Shown: one piece after another, positions 9,482-18,146 of the stretch | Numbering within the stretch: position 1 is the first letter of the stretch | Layout of the letters: each line of letters opens with the position of its first letter | Assembly (NCBI GenBank): GCA_023433505.1 | Contig: JAEZCO010000007.1 | Span: 124,001-188,000 of the forward strand | Direction: 5' to 3' | Length of the DNA: 64,000 nucleotides | Source of the DNA: Bacillota bacterium | GTDB taxonomy: Bacteria > Bacillota > Clostridia > Acetivibrionales > DTU013 | Translations under genes and position numbers: made by a program | Notes under the pieces: model-generated | Told to the model about the DNA's origin: nothing | Seen by the model: only the letters and a program-made list of their open reading frames with translations | Databases searched by the model: none

Positions 9482-10231
9482 CTAAATATATCTTTTAATT
9501 ACAATGACCGTCCTGTCTTTCCTCGTAACAGCTCCGACCGTCTCCAGGATCACTTTCCCTTTTCCGCGGAGTGCCAGCTTGTCCCCTTCCTTTACAAGAC
9601 GGTCAATCTTCTCGCATAACTGGCTATTAACATAAACATTGCCATCGTCGATGGCTTCCGCAGCTGAACCCCGGGACATGGAGAATGCCGACGCCACTAC
9701 ACTATCCAGGCGCAATGAGGCTACGGTATCCCGCTTTGTTTCAAACCTTGCCTCCGGCACAATCAAAGAGTCAACAGGCAGGATTTCAACCTTAAGATTG
9801 ACCCTTCCGGCCTTTTCATAATTGATGGACAAAAATTGAGAAATACTTTTTACGACAAGGATATCGGCTCCGTCCCTGCGAACCAGAATATCTCCAACCA
9901 TCTCCCGTTTGATCCCAAGCCCGATGAGCGATCCCAGATAATCTCTGTGAGAGAGCTCTTTATATCCATTCTGGGTAATGCGCAGTAAGTCCAGGGGGTT
10001 ATAATCTTCCAGCCTTGCATATTCCGGCAGAAAAACTGCCACTGTCCGCTCTGCCTCTTCATAGCCGCCATAAAAGCTATAATCCAGGCCTCTTCGCCTC
10101 CGGCACACAGTCTCTATCAGGTTCCTCTGCCGTATATCAAGAAAGCTGGAATTTGCAAATTTTCCATATTCGATGCACTGCTCTATTTTTTTCTCTATAC
10201 TGTCAAGAAGTATATCATCTTCTTTTAACAT
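9482..10231 (-). CDS. ylmH: S4-domain RNA-binding protein YlmH
   Basis: A 249-residue protein matching YlmH: an N-terminal region with RRRGLDYSFYGGYEEAER, the central SLIGLGIKREMVGDILV block, and a C-terminal S4 RNA-binding domain from about residue 175 (LRLDSVVASAFSMSRGSAAEAIDDGNVYVN). In many Firmicutes ylmH lies in the ylm cell-division cluster; here it follows the GTPase-NYN gene by 36 bases, so the two are probably co-transcribed. YlmH of Bacillus subtilis has been linked to ribosome-associated quality control on the large subunit. ATG 10231 is preceded by AAGGAG. Confidence 0.85.
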   Translation of the reverse strand: MLKEDDILLDSIEKKIEQCIEYGKFANSSFLDIRQRNLIETVCRRRRGLDYSFYGGYEEAERTVAVFLPEYARLEDYNPLDLLRITQNGYKELSHRDYLGSLIGLGIKREMVGDILVRRDGADILVVKSISQFLSINYEKAGRVNLKVEILPVDSLIVPEARFETKRDTVASLRLDSVVASAFSMSRGSAAEAIDDGNVYVNSQLCEKIDRLVKEGDKLALRGKGKVILETVGAVTRKDRTVIVIKRYI

Positions 10232-10267
10232 TGCGTATTTCTCCTTTTTGCCGGTATTTCACATAAT

Positions 10268-12925
10268 CTATTGATCCTTTTCTTCCTTCAGGAGTTCTTC
10301 CATCTGCTGCTTGGTTTCGGCAGGCAATGCGTCCTTCAGATAATTCCGGTCTACCGCCTGTTTTTCCTTATAGGCCTGAAGGACCTTCTCAATTGCCCTT
10401 TCTATTTCTTCCTTCAGTTCTCTGGCGGACAATACGGCGCTGCCCGTCCCCCGGATAATAATTTGCTGTAATCCGTCGGACGTTGCAACCGTTATATTAT
10501 ATTTTTTCTGATGATCATAGGCGAACCTTTCAATAAAATGGTCCGCCGTTTGTGCCTCCCTGGTATACACGACATGGATATTGCCGTAGTCGATCATTTC
10601 CTCATTATGCCGCTGAACCCGATACGCGTCAAATACGGCGATGATCTGGCACTTCCGGATATCCTGATATTTGCTCAGGTCGTCGAGCAATTTTGATCTC
10701 GCACTATCCATATTAACCTCTGCAAGTTCTTTCAGTTCAGACCATGCAAAGATAACATTATAGCCGTCAACAAGAAGATATTCCTCTTTTATTTCCTGGG
10801 GCTTTTTGACATAGACAGCCGGTTTATAATCACTGTGGACAACCGTTCTATGCTTTTGCCAAACAGTTTTTTTCCCTTGATTTGCATAAAAGGTTTGTTT
10901 AAAGATCCTTTGGATCTCCTCTTCGTCAATCCACTTCTCAGTCCTGTGCGGCACCTGATTTTCAGGGGGTGTTTCCGATAGGCCGCCGCTTTTCATAAGG
11001 TAGCTTTCAACGTGCATATGGTTTTTTACTTCATCCCAGTTAACTAAAAAGCTGGAGCCATTGCCACAAAATACCGAGCCCGTGGGATTTTCCACGTCCC
11101 GTTCGGAATCGTAGCCCATCATTTCTATGACCTCTTCCGTATTATGACAGGGTTCATATCCCATCAGGCTGCAAAATAGCCTGCCAAGACCTTTTGTATA
11201 GGCAGTTACATCCTTCTGATAGTTTTTCATGGTAACAACAGGGGCTCTCCCTTCAAGGACTGCCATTTCACCTTCTATACGGGAAATTTGGCTTGTCCCG
11301 CACATTTTCTCCATATCGCTCATAGCGCGTCCTACCATTTTCTCAGGCAGCTCCAGCTGAAAGGCATAATAGGGCTCCAGCAATATGGATTCCGCTGTCT
11401 TCAAGCCCTGACGCACCGCACGATAGGTCGCCTCTCTGAAGTCACCGCCTACCGTATGCTTGTCGTGGGCCCGGCCCGACACTAAAGTAATTTTCATATC
11501 TGTAATGGCCGACCCTGTGAGAACTCCTTTGTGGACCTTTTCTTCCAGATGGGACAAGACAAGATTCTTCCAGCTTTTGCCCAGGATATCCTCACTGCAA
11601 TCCGCTGCAAACCGAAGGCCGCTTCCCCGCTCTCCCGGCTCCATTAACAGGTGAACCTCCGCATAATGCCGCAAGGGTTCAAAGTGTCCTACCCCTTCTA
11701 CGGCGTTTGCAATGGTCTCTTTATAAACAATCCTGCCTGAATCGAAGGATATCTCCGTACCAAACCGGCTTTGCACAAGGCTTTGCAGAATTTCGATCTG
11801 TACCTGGCCCATCATCTGCACCTGAATTTCCTTAAGCTGCTCATTCCATACGATATGAAGCTCCGGGTCCTCTTCCTCAATCTGGCGCAGCTTGGGAATC
11901 ATCACTCTCGGGTCACAGCCTTCGGGAAGTATAATTTGGTAGGACAGCACGGGTTCCAATACGGGCGCGCCGGAAGCCTTTTCCGCCCCCAGGCCTTCTC
12001 CCGGTTTCGTTTGGCTAAGCCCTGTGACTGCGCATATGGAACCTGCCTCCGCTTCATTCACGGCTTCAAATTTTTGTCCTGAATAGACCCGGATCTGGGT
12101 AACCTTTTCTTCCCACACTCCATTGGTTAATATCTCTCTTACCTTGAGCCTCCCGCCGGTTATTTTCATATAGGTAAGGCGGTTTCCCTGTTCGTCTCTG
12201 CTTATTTTGAATATTTTCGCCCCAAATTCTTCGGGACGCAAAGGGGTGTGGGCATACTTCACAATTCCCTGCAGGAAAGCCTCAATGCCTTCCAGCTTTA
12301 GAGCCGAACCGAAAAAACATGGAAACAGCTTACGCTCCCTGATGGCTTCTTTCATCTGCAGGATTTCAATACGTCCTGTTTCCAGGTAGGCCTCCATCAG
12401 TCCTTCATCGCACATGGCCAATTGGTCGTTAAAGTCCTCTGTCACGTCTTGCACGAATTCAACACAACCGTCACCCAGCTGTCTTTTTAATTCCACCATT
12501 AATTTTTCTTTCTCTGTCCCGTTTTGATCCATTTTGTTTATGAATATAAAAACCGGAATCCGGTAGATGGCCAGCAACCGCCATAAGGTTTTCGTATGCC
12601 CCTGTACGCCATCCGCTCCGCTTATCACTAAAATGGCATAATCCAGCACCTGGAGCGTCCTCTCCATTTCAGTAGAAAAATCCACATGGCCCGGAGTATC
12701 TAGCAAGTTTATCTGGGTCTCTTCCACTTCAAACACGGCCTGCTTGGAAAAGATAGTAATTCCTCTTGCTCTTTCAAGCTCATAATTATCCAGATAGGCG
12801 TCCCTATTGTCCACCCTTCCCAATCTCCGGATTTTGCCGCTCAAATAGAGCAACCCTTCCGATAATGTTGTCTTCCCCGCATCTACATGGGCCAATATCC
12901 CAATGACCAATTTTTTCATCCGCAA
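10268..12925 (-). CDS. Tet(M)/EF-G-like ribosomal GTPase fused to a C-terminal NYN (YacP/Rae1-like) nuclease domain
   Basis: An 885-residue protein. Residues 1-640 follow the Tet(M)/EF-G plan: P-loop AHVDAGKTT (12-20), switch I RGITI (54-58), DTPGH (76-80), NKMD (130-133), then domains II-V. The domain IV tip that carries the tetracycline-dislodging YSPVST loop in Tet(M) here reads RAHDKHTVGGDF (485-496), more like EF-G, so tetracycline resistance is doubtful. A linker (about 645-713) leads to an NYN domain (714-860) with acidic residues Asp720 (LVDGYN), Asp766 (VFDAYR), Asp795 (QTADHF) and Asp817 (TSDGLQQ), matching YacP/Rae1, a ribosome A-site mRNA endonuclease in B. subtilis. TTG 12925 has AAAGGA at good spacing; an alternative ATG is at 12919. 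Inferred role: ribosome-targeted GTPase delivering an mRNA nuclease. Confidence 0.85.
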   Translation of the reverse strand: MRMKKLVIGILAHVDAGKTTLSEGLLYLSGKIRRLGRVDNRDAYLDNYELERARGITIFSKQAVFEVEETQINLLDTPGHVDFSTEMERTLQVLDYAILVISGADGVQGHTKTLWRLLAIYRIPVFIFINKMDQNGTEKEKLMVELKRQLGDGCVEFVQDVTEDFNDQLAMCDEGLMEAYLETGRIEILQMKEAIRERKLFPCFFGSALKLEGIEAFLQGIVKYAHTPLRPEEFGAKIFKISRDEQGNRLTYMKITGGRLKVREILTNGVWEEKVTQIRVYSGQKFEAVNEAEAGSICAVTGLSQTKPGEGLGAEKASGAPVLEPVLSYQIILPEGCDPRVMIPKLRQIEEEDPELHIVWNEQLKEIQVQMMGQVQIEILQSLVQSRFGTEISFDSGRIVYKETIANAVEGVGHFEPLRHYAEVHLLMEPGERGSGLRFAADCSEDILGKSWKNLVLSHLEEKVHKGVLTGSAITDMKITLVSGRAHDKHTVGGDFREATYRAVRQGLKTAESILLEPYYAFQLELPEKMVGRAMSDMEKMCGTSQISRIEGEMAVLEGRAPVVTMKNYQKDVTAYTKGLGRLFCSLMGYEPCHNTEEVIEMMGYDSERDVENPTGSVFCGNGSSFLVNWDEVKNHMHVESYLMKSGGLSETPPENQVPHRTEKWIDEEEIQRIFKQTFYANQGKKTVWQKHRTVVHSDYKPAVYVKKPQEIKEEYLLVDGYNVIFAWSELKELAEVNMDSARSKLLDDLSKYQDIRKCQIIAVFDAYRVQRHNEEMIDYGNIHVVYTREAQTADHFIERFAYDHQKKYNITVATSDGLQQIIIRGTGSAVLSARELKEEIERAIEKVLQAYKEKQAVDRNYLKDALPAETKQQMEELLKEEKDQ

Positions 12926-12947
12926 TTTTTATCCTTTGCCCTCGTAT

Positions 12948-12976
12948 ATATTATATATAATACCAGCAAGTTTCAA
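12948..12976 (-). promoter_or_regulatory. Candidate sigma-A promoter of the GTPase-NYN/ylmH unit
   Basis: On the minus strand a TTGAAA -35 (12971-12976) is followed after 17 bases by TAATAT (12948-12953) or after 15 bases by TATAAT (12950-12955), in an AT-rich tract about 25-50 bases upstream of the start. Confidence 0.5.
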
Positions 12977-13079
12977 ATCTAACAAACGAACATTCTGCAT
13001 ATTCCTTCGGAATTCAAAAAATTCGTCCTTTTCGGTAAGCCCGGCGGCTTCTTACGATCATAATATAATGGAAATCCAT

Positions 13080-13109
13080 TTGTAATAAGCAAGGCGGAGG
13101 TGTTATAAT
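13080..13109 (+). promoter_or_regulatory. Candidate sigma-A promoter of the AraC gene at 13163
   Basis: TTGTAA at 13080-13085 and a perfect TATAAT at 13104-13109 are separated by 18 bases. The start codon lies 53 bases downstream. Confidence 0.5.
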
Positions 13110-13162
13110 AAGATTAACACGGATCGCTCTTTATCTAAACGAATTTATAAAAGGTGCTGCAA

Positions 13163-14071
13163 ATGATTCGAAAAACCAGGCTTCCAGCAACCGATCTGGA
13201 TCAACATTTATTGAAAACCAATATACAATGTGTCTATATGCATATTGCAGAACAGAAAGACAAATGGGAATGCGTTACCCATACCCATGAATTTCTGGAA
13301 TTAGGCTATATTTATAAAGGCACCGGCAGTTATCATATTGACGGGGTCGATTATATTGCCCAAATGGGCGATATCTTTATCATACCGCCAAATGTATCTC
13401 ATTTCGAAATAAATAATCCGGAATGCCCGTTTCAAATAAACTTTTTAATGGTCAAATTCAACAGTGAAAACTTAGAGTATATCCTGGATATGATAAAATC
13501 CCTCCAGGGGAAAATCCATATTGAGCAAATGCATAAGGTGAAGGTAATTTTTGACGACATCACGGATGAAGTGATTATTCAAAATCCGGGCTACCTTTCT
13601 TCAATCGACGCCAAATTGAAGTCGCTCATCATACTGCTTTACCGCCAGGCCCATTTATCCGTCAATGAAGCCCATAGAACAATTGCAAGCATCAATACCC
13701 CGGAGATGAACAAAGATTTGATTGAGAAAATTGAATTATACCTGTATGAGCATATTGATGAAAAGTGCTCCATCGAATCCCTTGCCCAACAATTTTTTTA
13801 CCACCCGAAGCACCTGTCGAAAATTTTCCAAAAGGAAAAAGGGCTAATGCTTTCCGAATATATTCAAAAAATGAGGAACGACAAGGCAAAAGAGATGCTG
13901 AAGGAGACGGATACCGCAATCAATGAAATATCCGAAAAGCTAGGCTATTCCAGTGTAAGCCACTTTTATAAAAGCTTCAAGAAGGAAACCGGGAAAACTC
14001 CTTTCATCTACCGTCAACAGTATCTCTCCGTGCCCTGTGACCCATTTCCGGCCGCCAACCAGGCAAGGTAA
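13163..14071 (+). CDS. AraC family transcriptional regulator with cupin sensor domain
   Basis: A 302-residue cytosolic regulator. Residues about 20-110 form a cupin (THTHEFLELGYIYKGTGSYHIDG then GDIFIIPPNVSHFE), the usual sugar-sensing half. The last about 100 residues hold two helix-turn-helices (SIESLAQQFFYHPKHLSKIFQ and EISEKLGYSSVSHFYKSFKK). ATG 13163 with AAAAGG upstream is preferred over an in-frame GTG at 13154. It is divergent from the GTPase-NYN gene, but it stands at the edge of the sugar region, so a target there, perhaps the decayed gene after it or the binding protein at 14666, is more plausible. Confidence 0.85.
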   Translation: MIRKTRLPATDLDQHLLKTNIQCVYMHIAEQKDKWECVTHTHEFLELGYIYKGTGSYHIDGVDYIAQMGDIFIIPPNVSHFEINNPECPFQINFLMVKFNSENLEYILDMIKSLQGKIHIEQMHKVKVIFDDITDEVIIQNPGYLSSIDAKLKSLIILLYRQAHLSVNEAHRTIASINTPEMNKDLIEKIELYLYEHIDEKCSIESLAQQFFYHPKHLSKIFQKEKGLMLSEYIQKMRNDKAKEMLKETDTAINEISEKLGYSSVSHFYKSFKKETGKTPFIYRQQYLSVPCDPFPAANQAR

Positions 14072-14247
14072 TTCCGGCAAAAGCTGAATTCGGGCCAGAA
14101 TGTCAACAATCCTATTTATAGCTTATCATGCCTGTTACAAATCACAGCGGCCATTGTCAGAATTAATAGCCGCTATCCCATGGCCTGCATCCGATCCGAT
14201 AACACAGGCTAACAAAGGCATTGTTTTCTATAGGCAAAATTGCTAAA

Positions 14248-14564
14248 TTATATTCCAATAGAAAAAATGGCAAGATAGATCCTGAAACTCATCCGGAACG
14301 CGGTATAGTTATCTCCATCTTCCTGCAAGTAAAGCCCCATATTTTGATTGCAGGTTAACCAATATGCCATGGGTCACCTGCACATTGTCAATGTGTACAA
14401 CAGCTGCATCACTGCCCCTTAAAAGGAATTTGAATAAATTGGATACGTCATGTTTTTTAATAGTAAATTGTAAATTTTATATCCTTCCGGTAAATAGCAG
14501 AATTTATCTCGATTTCATGCGGAATATGGCAGCCCATTTCCTTCTCCTGTAAGCAAATATCCAT
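14248..14564 (-). pseudogene. Decayed gene fragment with carbohydrate-binding-like sequence
   Basis: The 594 bases between the AraC gene and the binding-protein gene hold no intact gene. On the minus strand, protein-like segments appear in shifting frames: MGCHIPHEIEINSAIYRKD, then FLLRGSDAAVVHIDNVQV and THGILVNLQSKYG, then LYLQEDGDNYTAFRM up to a TAA at 14248. The middle segment resembles the closing strands of beta-sandwich carbohydrate-binding modules. At least two frame changes and an internal stop separate the pieces. Most likely this is the tail of a degraded glycan-binding or glycosidase gene; identity is uncertain. The rest of the gap shows nothing clear. Confidence 0.4.
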
Positions 14565-14665
14565 GACTCGCTATCTGCCCTTACAATGGATGAAATGGCA
14601 CAGGTTTTTCTCCGGCTATTCACTGCCGATATATTTCCTTTGGAATGTGGAAGAGGAATAGTCGT

Positions 14666-16210
14666 CTATTTGCCGTTATTCTTTCTCCATTGGTCCACTT
14701 GTTTCTGCTCTTCCGCAATAATGGTATCTACCCCTGCAGCCTTCAGCTTGCTTAAAAATTCCGGCAGCACCTTCTCCGGATCGACTGTGCCCGTATCCAG
14801 CATTGGGTGGTATTCCTGCACCAGGGAATTGCATTTGGCCAGCTCGTTTTTTATGGGCTCGGGATTAAAATTAAATCCAAGGGCGGGAGAGGCAATGGCT
14901 GTGTTGTTGATTTTGAGCGTATCCTCCCAGATGGTTAAATCCTGACCCTTCAATATTATTTCGTTTAACTGGTTTCCAAACTCCCAGCCCAGGGAGCTGT
15001 AATCATACCCGGAATTTTCAATCATTTCGGCCTTACCGTCGGCATCGATTATGTAATGCCTGTTTTCAATTCCCAGGCAAAGGGTATTGTACAAGGTTTT
15101 GTCCTTAAATAACAGGTCGTAGAACATTACCGCCCTTGCCGGGTCCCGGGAGGTCTTGCTGACTGCCGTCATGTCGCCGGTGATCATGCTTGTCACCAGG
15201 TATGATTTTGAGGCGGGCAGATCGTACACAGGCTCTCCATAGGCGGATTCCTGTCCGACAGCTCCCCCCGGCTTATAACAGCCTCCGGTATTGAAGGCAA
15301 CTTTTCCCTGCACCTCACTGAGGGTTCCTGCATCCTTCCGGAGATACGCCTTCTGATACCAGTCCCGGAGTAACCTGACATTTTTCCTGTATTCATCGGT
15401 TTCAAACTGGTTCAGCACCTTGCAGGCAGCATCGTCAAGCCTGACTACGCCGGGGACATCGCGCCCTGCAATCTCATCGAAGTTGTTATTGGCCAGGATA
15501 CCGCCCCAGGGAAGATTTCCTTTGCAAAAAGCCGCCGGAGTTACATCGGGCTCGCCATTTTTCACCGCCGCCAGCAAAGGCTCCAGATCCTCCAACTTTG
15601 CCACTTTGCGGGTGTCAAAGTTATACTTGTCCGCCAGACCTTTCATAATGACGAATTCATTGGTCAGCGCCCATATCTGGTAATTCGGTATGGCATAGAT
15701 GCTGCCGTTTATCTTGCAGGCTTCCCATCCGATTTTCGGCAGTGCTGCAAGAATTGTCGGAGCATATCTGTCCAGTAAGCCGTTTAGCGGCAGGAAAGCT
15801 CCGTTATTGACATTCAGATAGTAATTATTTGCCCAACTGCCGGAAAAGCACAAGTCAAATTTTTCACCGGCTGCAATGACCATCTGCATTTTCTGGTCAT
15901 AGGTGCCCCAATCTATGGATACAAGATTCAATGCGGCATTGATGGTGCCTTTCAACTGCCTGTTTATTTCATCCGCCACTGTTTGCTGATCTGCCTGAGG
16001 CTCCCCCGCGTCAATATACCATTTGATTTCATAGGGATCAAGCTTCCTCCTTGATAGAGCGGCTTCATTGGCTGTATCCCTTCTTGCGCTTGCGCCTGAC
16101 AGGTTTTCAAACAGGGAATTAACGCATCCGCAGCCCATAAGTACCGATAATAACAGCAGCATTAAAGCTGTTATCATCACTAATGCCCTTGCATTTTTAG
16201 ATTTGTGCAT
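14666..16210 (-). CDS. ABC sugar transporter substrate-binding lipoprotein (DUF3502 type)
   Basis: About 514 residues. The N-terminus is a lipoprotein signal with lipobox LMGC near residue 25, followed by a binding-protein fold (YEIKWYIDAGEPQADQQTVADEIN at the start, AFNTGGCYKPGG and SRDPARAVMFYDLL later). The C-terminal KAAGVDTIIAEEQKQVDQW matches the DUF3502 ending of oligosaccharide-binding proteins. The second ATG (16210) is chosen because the GGGGG SD abuts the first (16216). It is the last gene of the rpiB-transketolase run. No permease adjoins it, so it must borrow membrane parts, perhaps the permeases at 34-44 kb; this is inference. Confidence 0.85.
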   Translation of the reverse strand: MHKSKNARALVMITALMLLLLSVLMGCGCVNSLFENLSGASARRDTANEAALSRRKLDPYEIKWYIDAGEPQADQQTVADEINRQLKGTINAALNLVSIDWGTYDQKMQMVIAAGEKFDLCFSGSWANNYYLNVNNGAFLPLNGLLDRYAPTILAALPKIGWEACKINGSIYAIPNYQIWALTNEFVIMKGLADKYNFDTRKVAKLEDLEPLLAAVKNGEPDVTPAAFCKGNLPWGGILANNNFDEIAGRDVPGVVRLDDAACKVLNQFETDEYRKNVRLLRDWYQKAYLRKDAGTLSEVQGKVAFNTGGCYKPGGAVGQESAYGEPVYDLPASKSYLVTSMITGDMTAVSKTSRDPARAVMFYDLLFKDKTLYNTLCLGIENRHYIIDADGKAEMIENSGYDYSSLGWEFGNQLNEIILKGQDLTIWEDTLKINNTAIASPALGFNFNPEPIKNELAKCNSLVQEYHPMLDTGTVDPEKVLPEFLSKLKAAGVDTIIAEEQKQVDQWRKNNGK

Positions 16211-16293
16211 GGCCATCCCCCTTTACTATTTTAGTGTATTGAAGGTACAGGCCGGATTATAATGCCCAGGCTCATAAAGGAATTTTCCTTTTA

Positions 16294-17244
16294 CTATAGA
16301 ATTGAGACACCTGCAGATAAAAGCTTTTTAGCGGCGTAGGCTATATGTTCGGATGTCATTTGATACTTTTCGAGAAGTGCACGGTAAGCTCCGCTTTCCC
16401 CAAAGGTATCCTGCAGGCCGATTCGCTTCAAAAACGCCGGGTGGTTTTCCGACAGGCATTCTGCAATGGCCCCGCCCAGTCCTCCGATCACCGTATGCTC
16501 CTCCACACTGACCACGGCCCCCGACTTTCTTGCAAAACGGAGCAGTGAATCACTGTCGAAGGGCTTTAATGTCGGGAACTCAAGAACAGCGGCCGAAATC
16601 CCTTCCTTCTCCAACAGCCTGGCTGCCTCCAAGGTTTCATTCAATAACGTCCCGCTTACTGCCAGCGTGATATCCGTGCCAGCCTTCAGCTCTTTTGCTT
16701 TTCCTATTTCAAAAGCTTCGTCTCCTCCATGGCTGGAACCCACATGATCCCGGGAAATCCGCAGATACACCGGCCCCTTGTGCTTCAGCATGGCCCGGAC
16801 GGCTCCCCGCACGGTTTCGATGTCCGATGGCACCAGCACCGTCATGTTGGGCATTGCGCGCATCAGCGCCATATCCAGGACCGATTGGTGACTGGCTCCG
16901 TCAGCAAAGTCTGATAACCCCGCGTATCCTCCTGCCAGTTTTACATTCATATTGTTATAGGCGATCAGGCTTCTTACAGGGTCGCCTGCCCGAAGTGTCA
17001 ATAAAAATGCAAAGGTGCTCGCTACCGGAATCAATCCGCAGGCGGCCATGCCTGCCGCAGCGCCCACCATATTTGCCTCGGCAATTCCAAAGTTGAAAAA
17101 CCTCTCCGGATACTTTTCACCAAAAAGCTTTGTCTGTGTGCTGCTGGAAACATCCGCATCCAGTACCACCATTTCCGGAAATTCCTCTCCCAGTTCGCGC
17201 AGCATTTCTCCAAATACAAGCCTCATGGGCTTTAATTCCGCCAT
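16294..17244 (-). CDS. Transketolase, C-terminal subunit
   Basis: A 316-residue protein equal to the pyrimidine-binding and C-terminal domains of transketolase. FNFGIAEANMVGAAAGMA holds the glutamate that activates thiamine diphosphate, and AGGYAGLSDFADGASHQSVLD is the paired loop. With the next gene upstream it forms a split transketolase, moving two-carbon units between sugar phosphates. It starts 33 bases after the N-terminal subunit gene, with GGAGG before ATG 17244. Confidence 0.9.
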   Translation of the reverse strand: MAELKPMRLVFGEMLRELGEEFPEMVVLDADVSSSTQTKLFGEKYPERFFNFGIAEANMVGAAAGMAACGLIPVASTFAFLLTLRAGDPVRSLIAYNNMNVKLAGGYAGLSDFADGASHQSVLDMALMRAMPNMTVLVPSDIETVRGAVRAMLKHKGPVYLRISRDHVGSSHGGDEAFEIGKAKELKAGTDITLAVSGTLLNETLEAARLLEKEGISAAVLEFPTLKPFDSDSLLRFARKSGAVVSVEEHTVIGGLGGAIAECLSENHPAFLKRIGLQDTFGESGAYRALLEKYQMTSEHIAYAAKKLLSAGVSIL

Positions 17245-17277
17245 CTTCCATTCCTCCGATCCTTCTGCGGATGCTGT

Positions 17278-18108
17278 TTACGTATACGCAGACAGGCTTT
17301 TGCTGATTTCCTCCACTGCCTGTTCATACTCTTCCTTCCCTATGGGTTTTCCATGCCATGCAGCCTTACCTTCCATGAAGGAGACGCCTTTTCCTTTTAC
17401 CGTCTCTGCAAGGATAACTACCGGGGCTTTCAATTCCAGCGCCTTTGCAAAATGATAACGCAACGCCGTGACATCGTGTCCGTCACAGACCAGTGTCACG
17501 AATCCAAAGGCCTCCATTTTCGATTTCAAATCTCCCATGGGCATCACTTCATCGACAGTGCCATCCAACTGGACACGGTTTTTGTCAATGATCACCACAA
17601 GGTTATCCGGCCTCCATTTGGCGGCAGACATCAGTGCTTCCCAGTTTTGTCCCTCCTGCAGTTCTCCGTCCCCGCAGAGTACAAAAACCCTGTGGCTTTT
17701 TCCCTGCAGCTTCGCTGCCAGCGCCATGCCAATCCCAACGGAAATCCCCATGCCCAAAGATCCGGTGGACATTTCCACCCCAGGCAGCTTGAACATGCAT
17801 GGATGCCCCTGAAGACAGCTGTTCAGCTGCCTTAACGTACCCAATTCCTCCGGAGGGATGATTCCCTTTCTTGCCAGTGTAGCATACAGGGCTGGAGCTC
17901 CATGTCCCTTACTGAGGATAAACCGGTCCCGTCCGGGCCAAAGCGGTTCTTCCGGCCGGAAGCTCAAAAACTCGTCATATAAAACCGTTATTATTTCCGC
18001 CATGGACAGGCTTCCGCCGCTGTGTCCGCTGCCGGCCTTGTAGATCATCTTGATAATACTCAGCCGCAATTCCTGAGCACTTCTTTGCATTTCTGCCACA
18101 TCGGCCAC
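17278..18108 (-). CDS. Transketolase, N-terminal subunit
   Basis: A 276-residue protein equal to the diphosphate-binding domain of transketolase. SGGSLSMAEIITVLYDEFL, the histidine motif SKGHGAPALYATL, and the thiamine-diphosphate motif GDGELQEGQNWEALMSA ending in IIDKN are all visible. The start is GTG 18108 with AGAGGTGAGG upstream. It is transcribed with the C-terminal subunit after it and the epimerase before it (38-base gap), linking imported sugar to the pentose phosphate pathway. Confidence 0.9.
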   Translation of the reverse strand: MADVAEMQRSAQELRLSIIKMIYKAGSGHSGGSLSMAEIITVLYDEFLSFRPEEPLWPGRDRFILSKGHGAPALYATLARKGIIPPEELGTLRQLNSCLQGHPCMFKLPGVEMSTGSLGMGISVGIGMALAAKLQGKSHRVFVLCGDGELQEGQNWEALMSAAKWRPDNLVVIIDKNRVQLDGTVDEVMPMGDLKSKMEAFGFVTLVCDGHDVTALRYHFAKALELKAPVVILAETVKGKGVSFMEGKAAWHGKPIGKEEYEQAVEEISKSLSAYT

Positions 18109-18146
18109 AAAACCTCACCTCTTTCTGAATCCATTCAACTGTTGTC

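Noticed and set aside
10268..12925. Annotating the large GTPase as a tetracycline-resistance protein.
   Set aside because: The tet-specific domain IV loop is absent and an NYN nuclease is attached, so resistance is not supported.
14364..14552. A 62-codon rightward ORF in the gap after the AraC gene.
   Set aside because: The opposite strand shows protein-like remnants; this ORF has no SD and no recognisable features.
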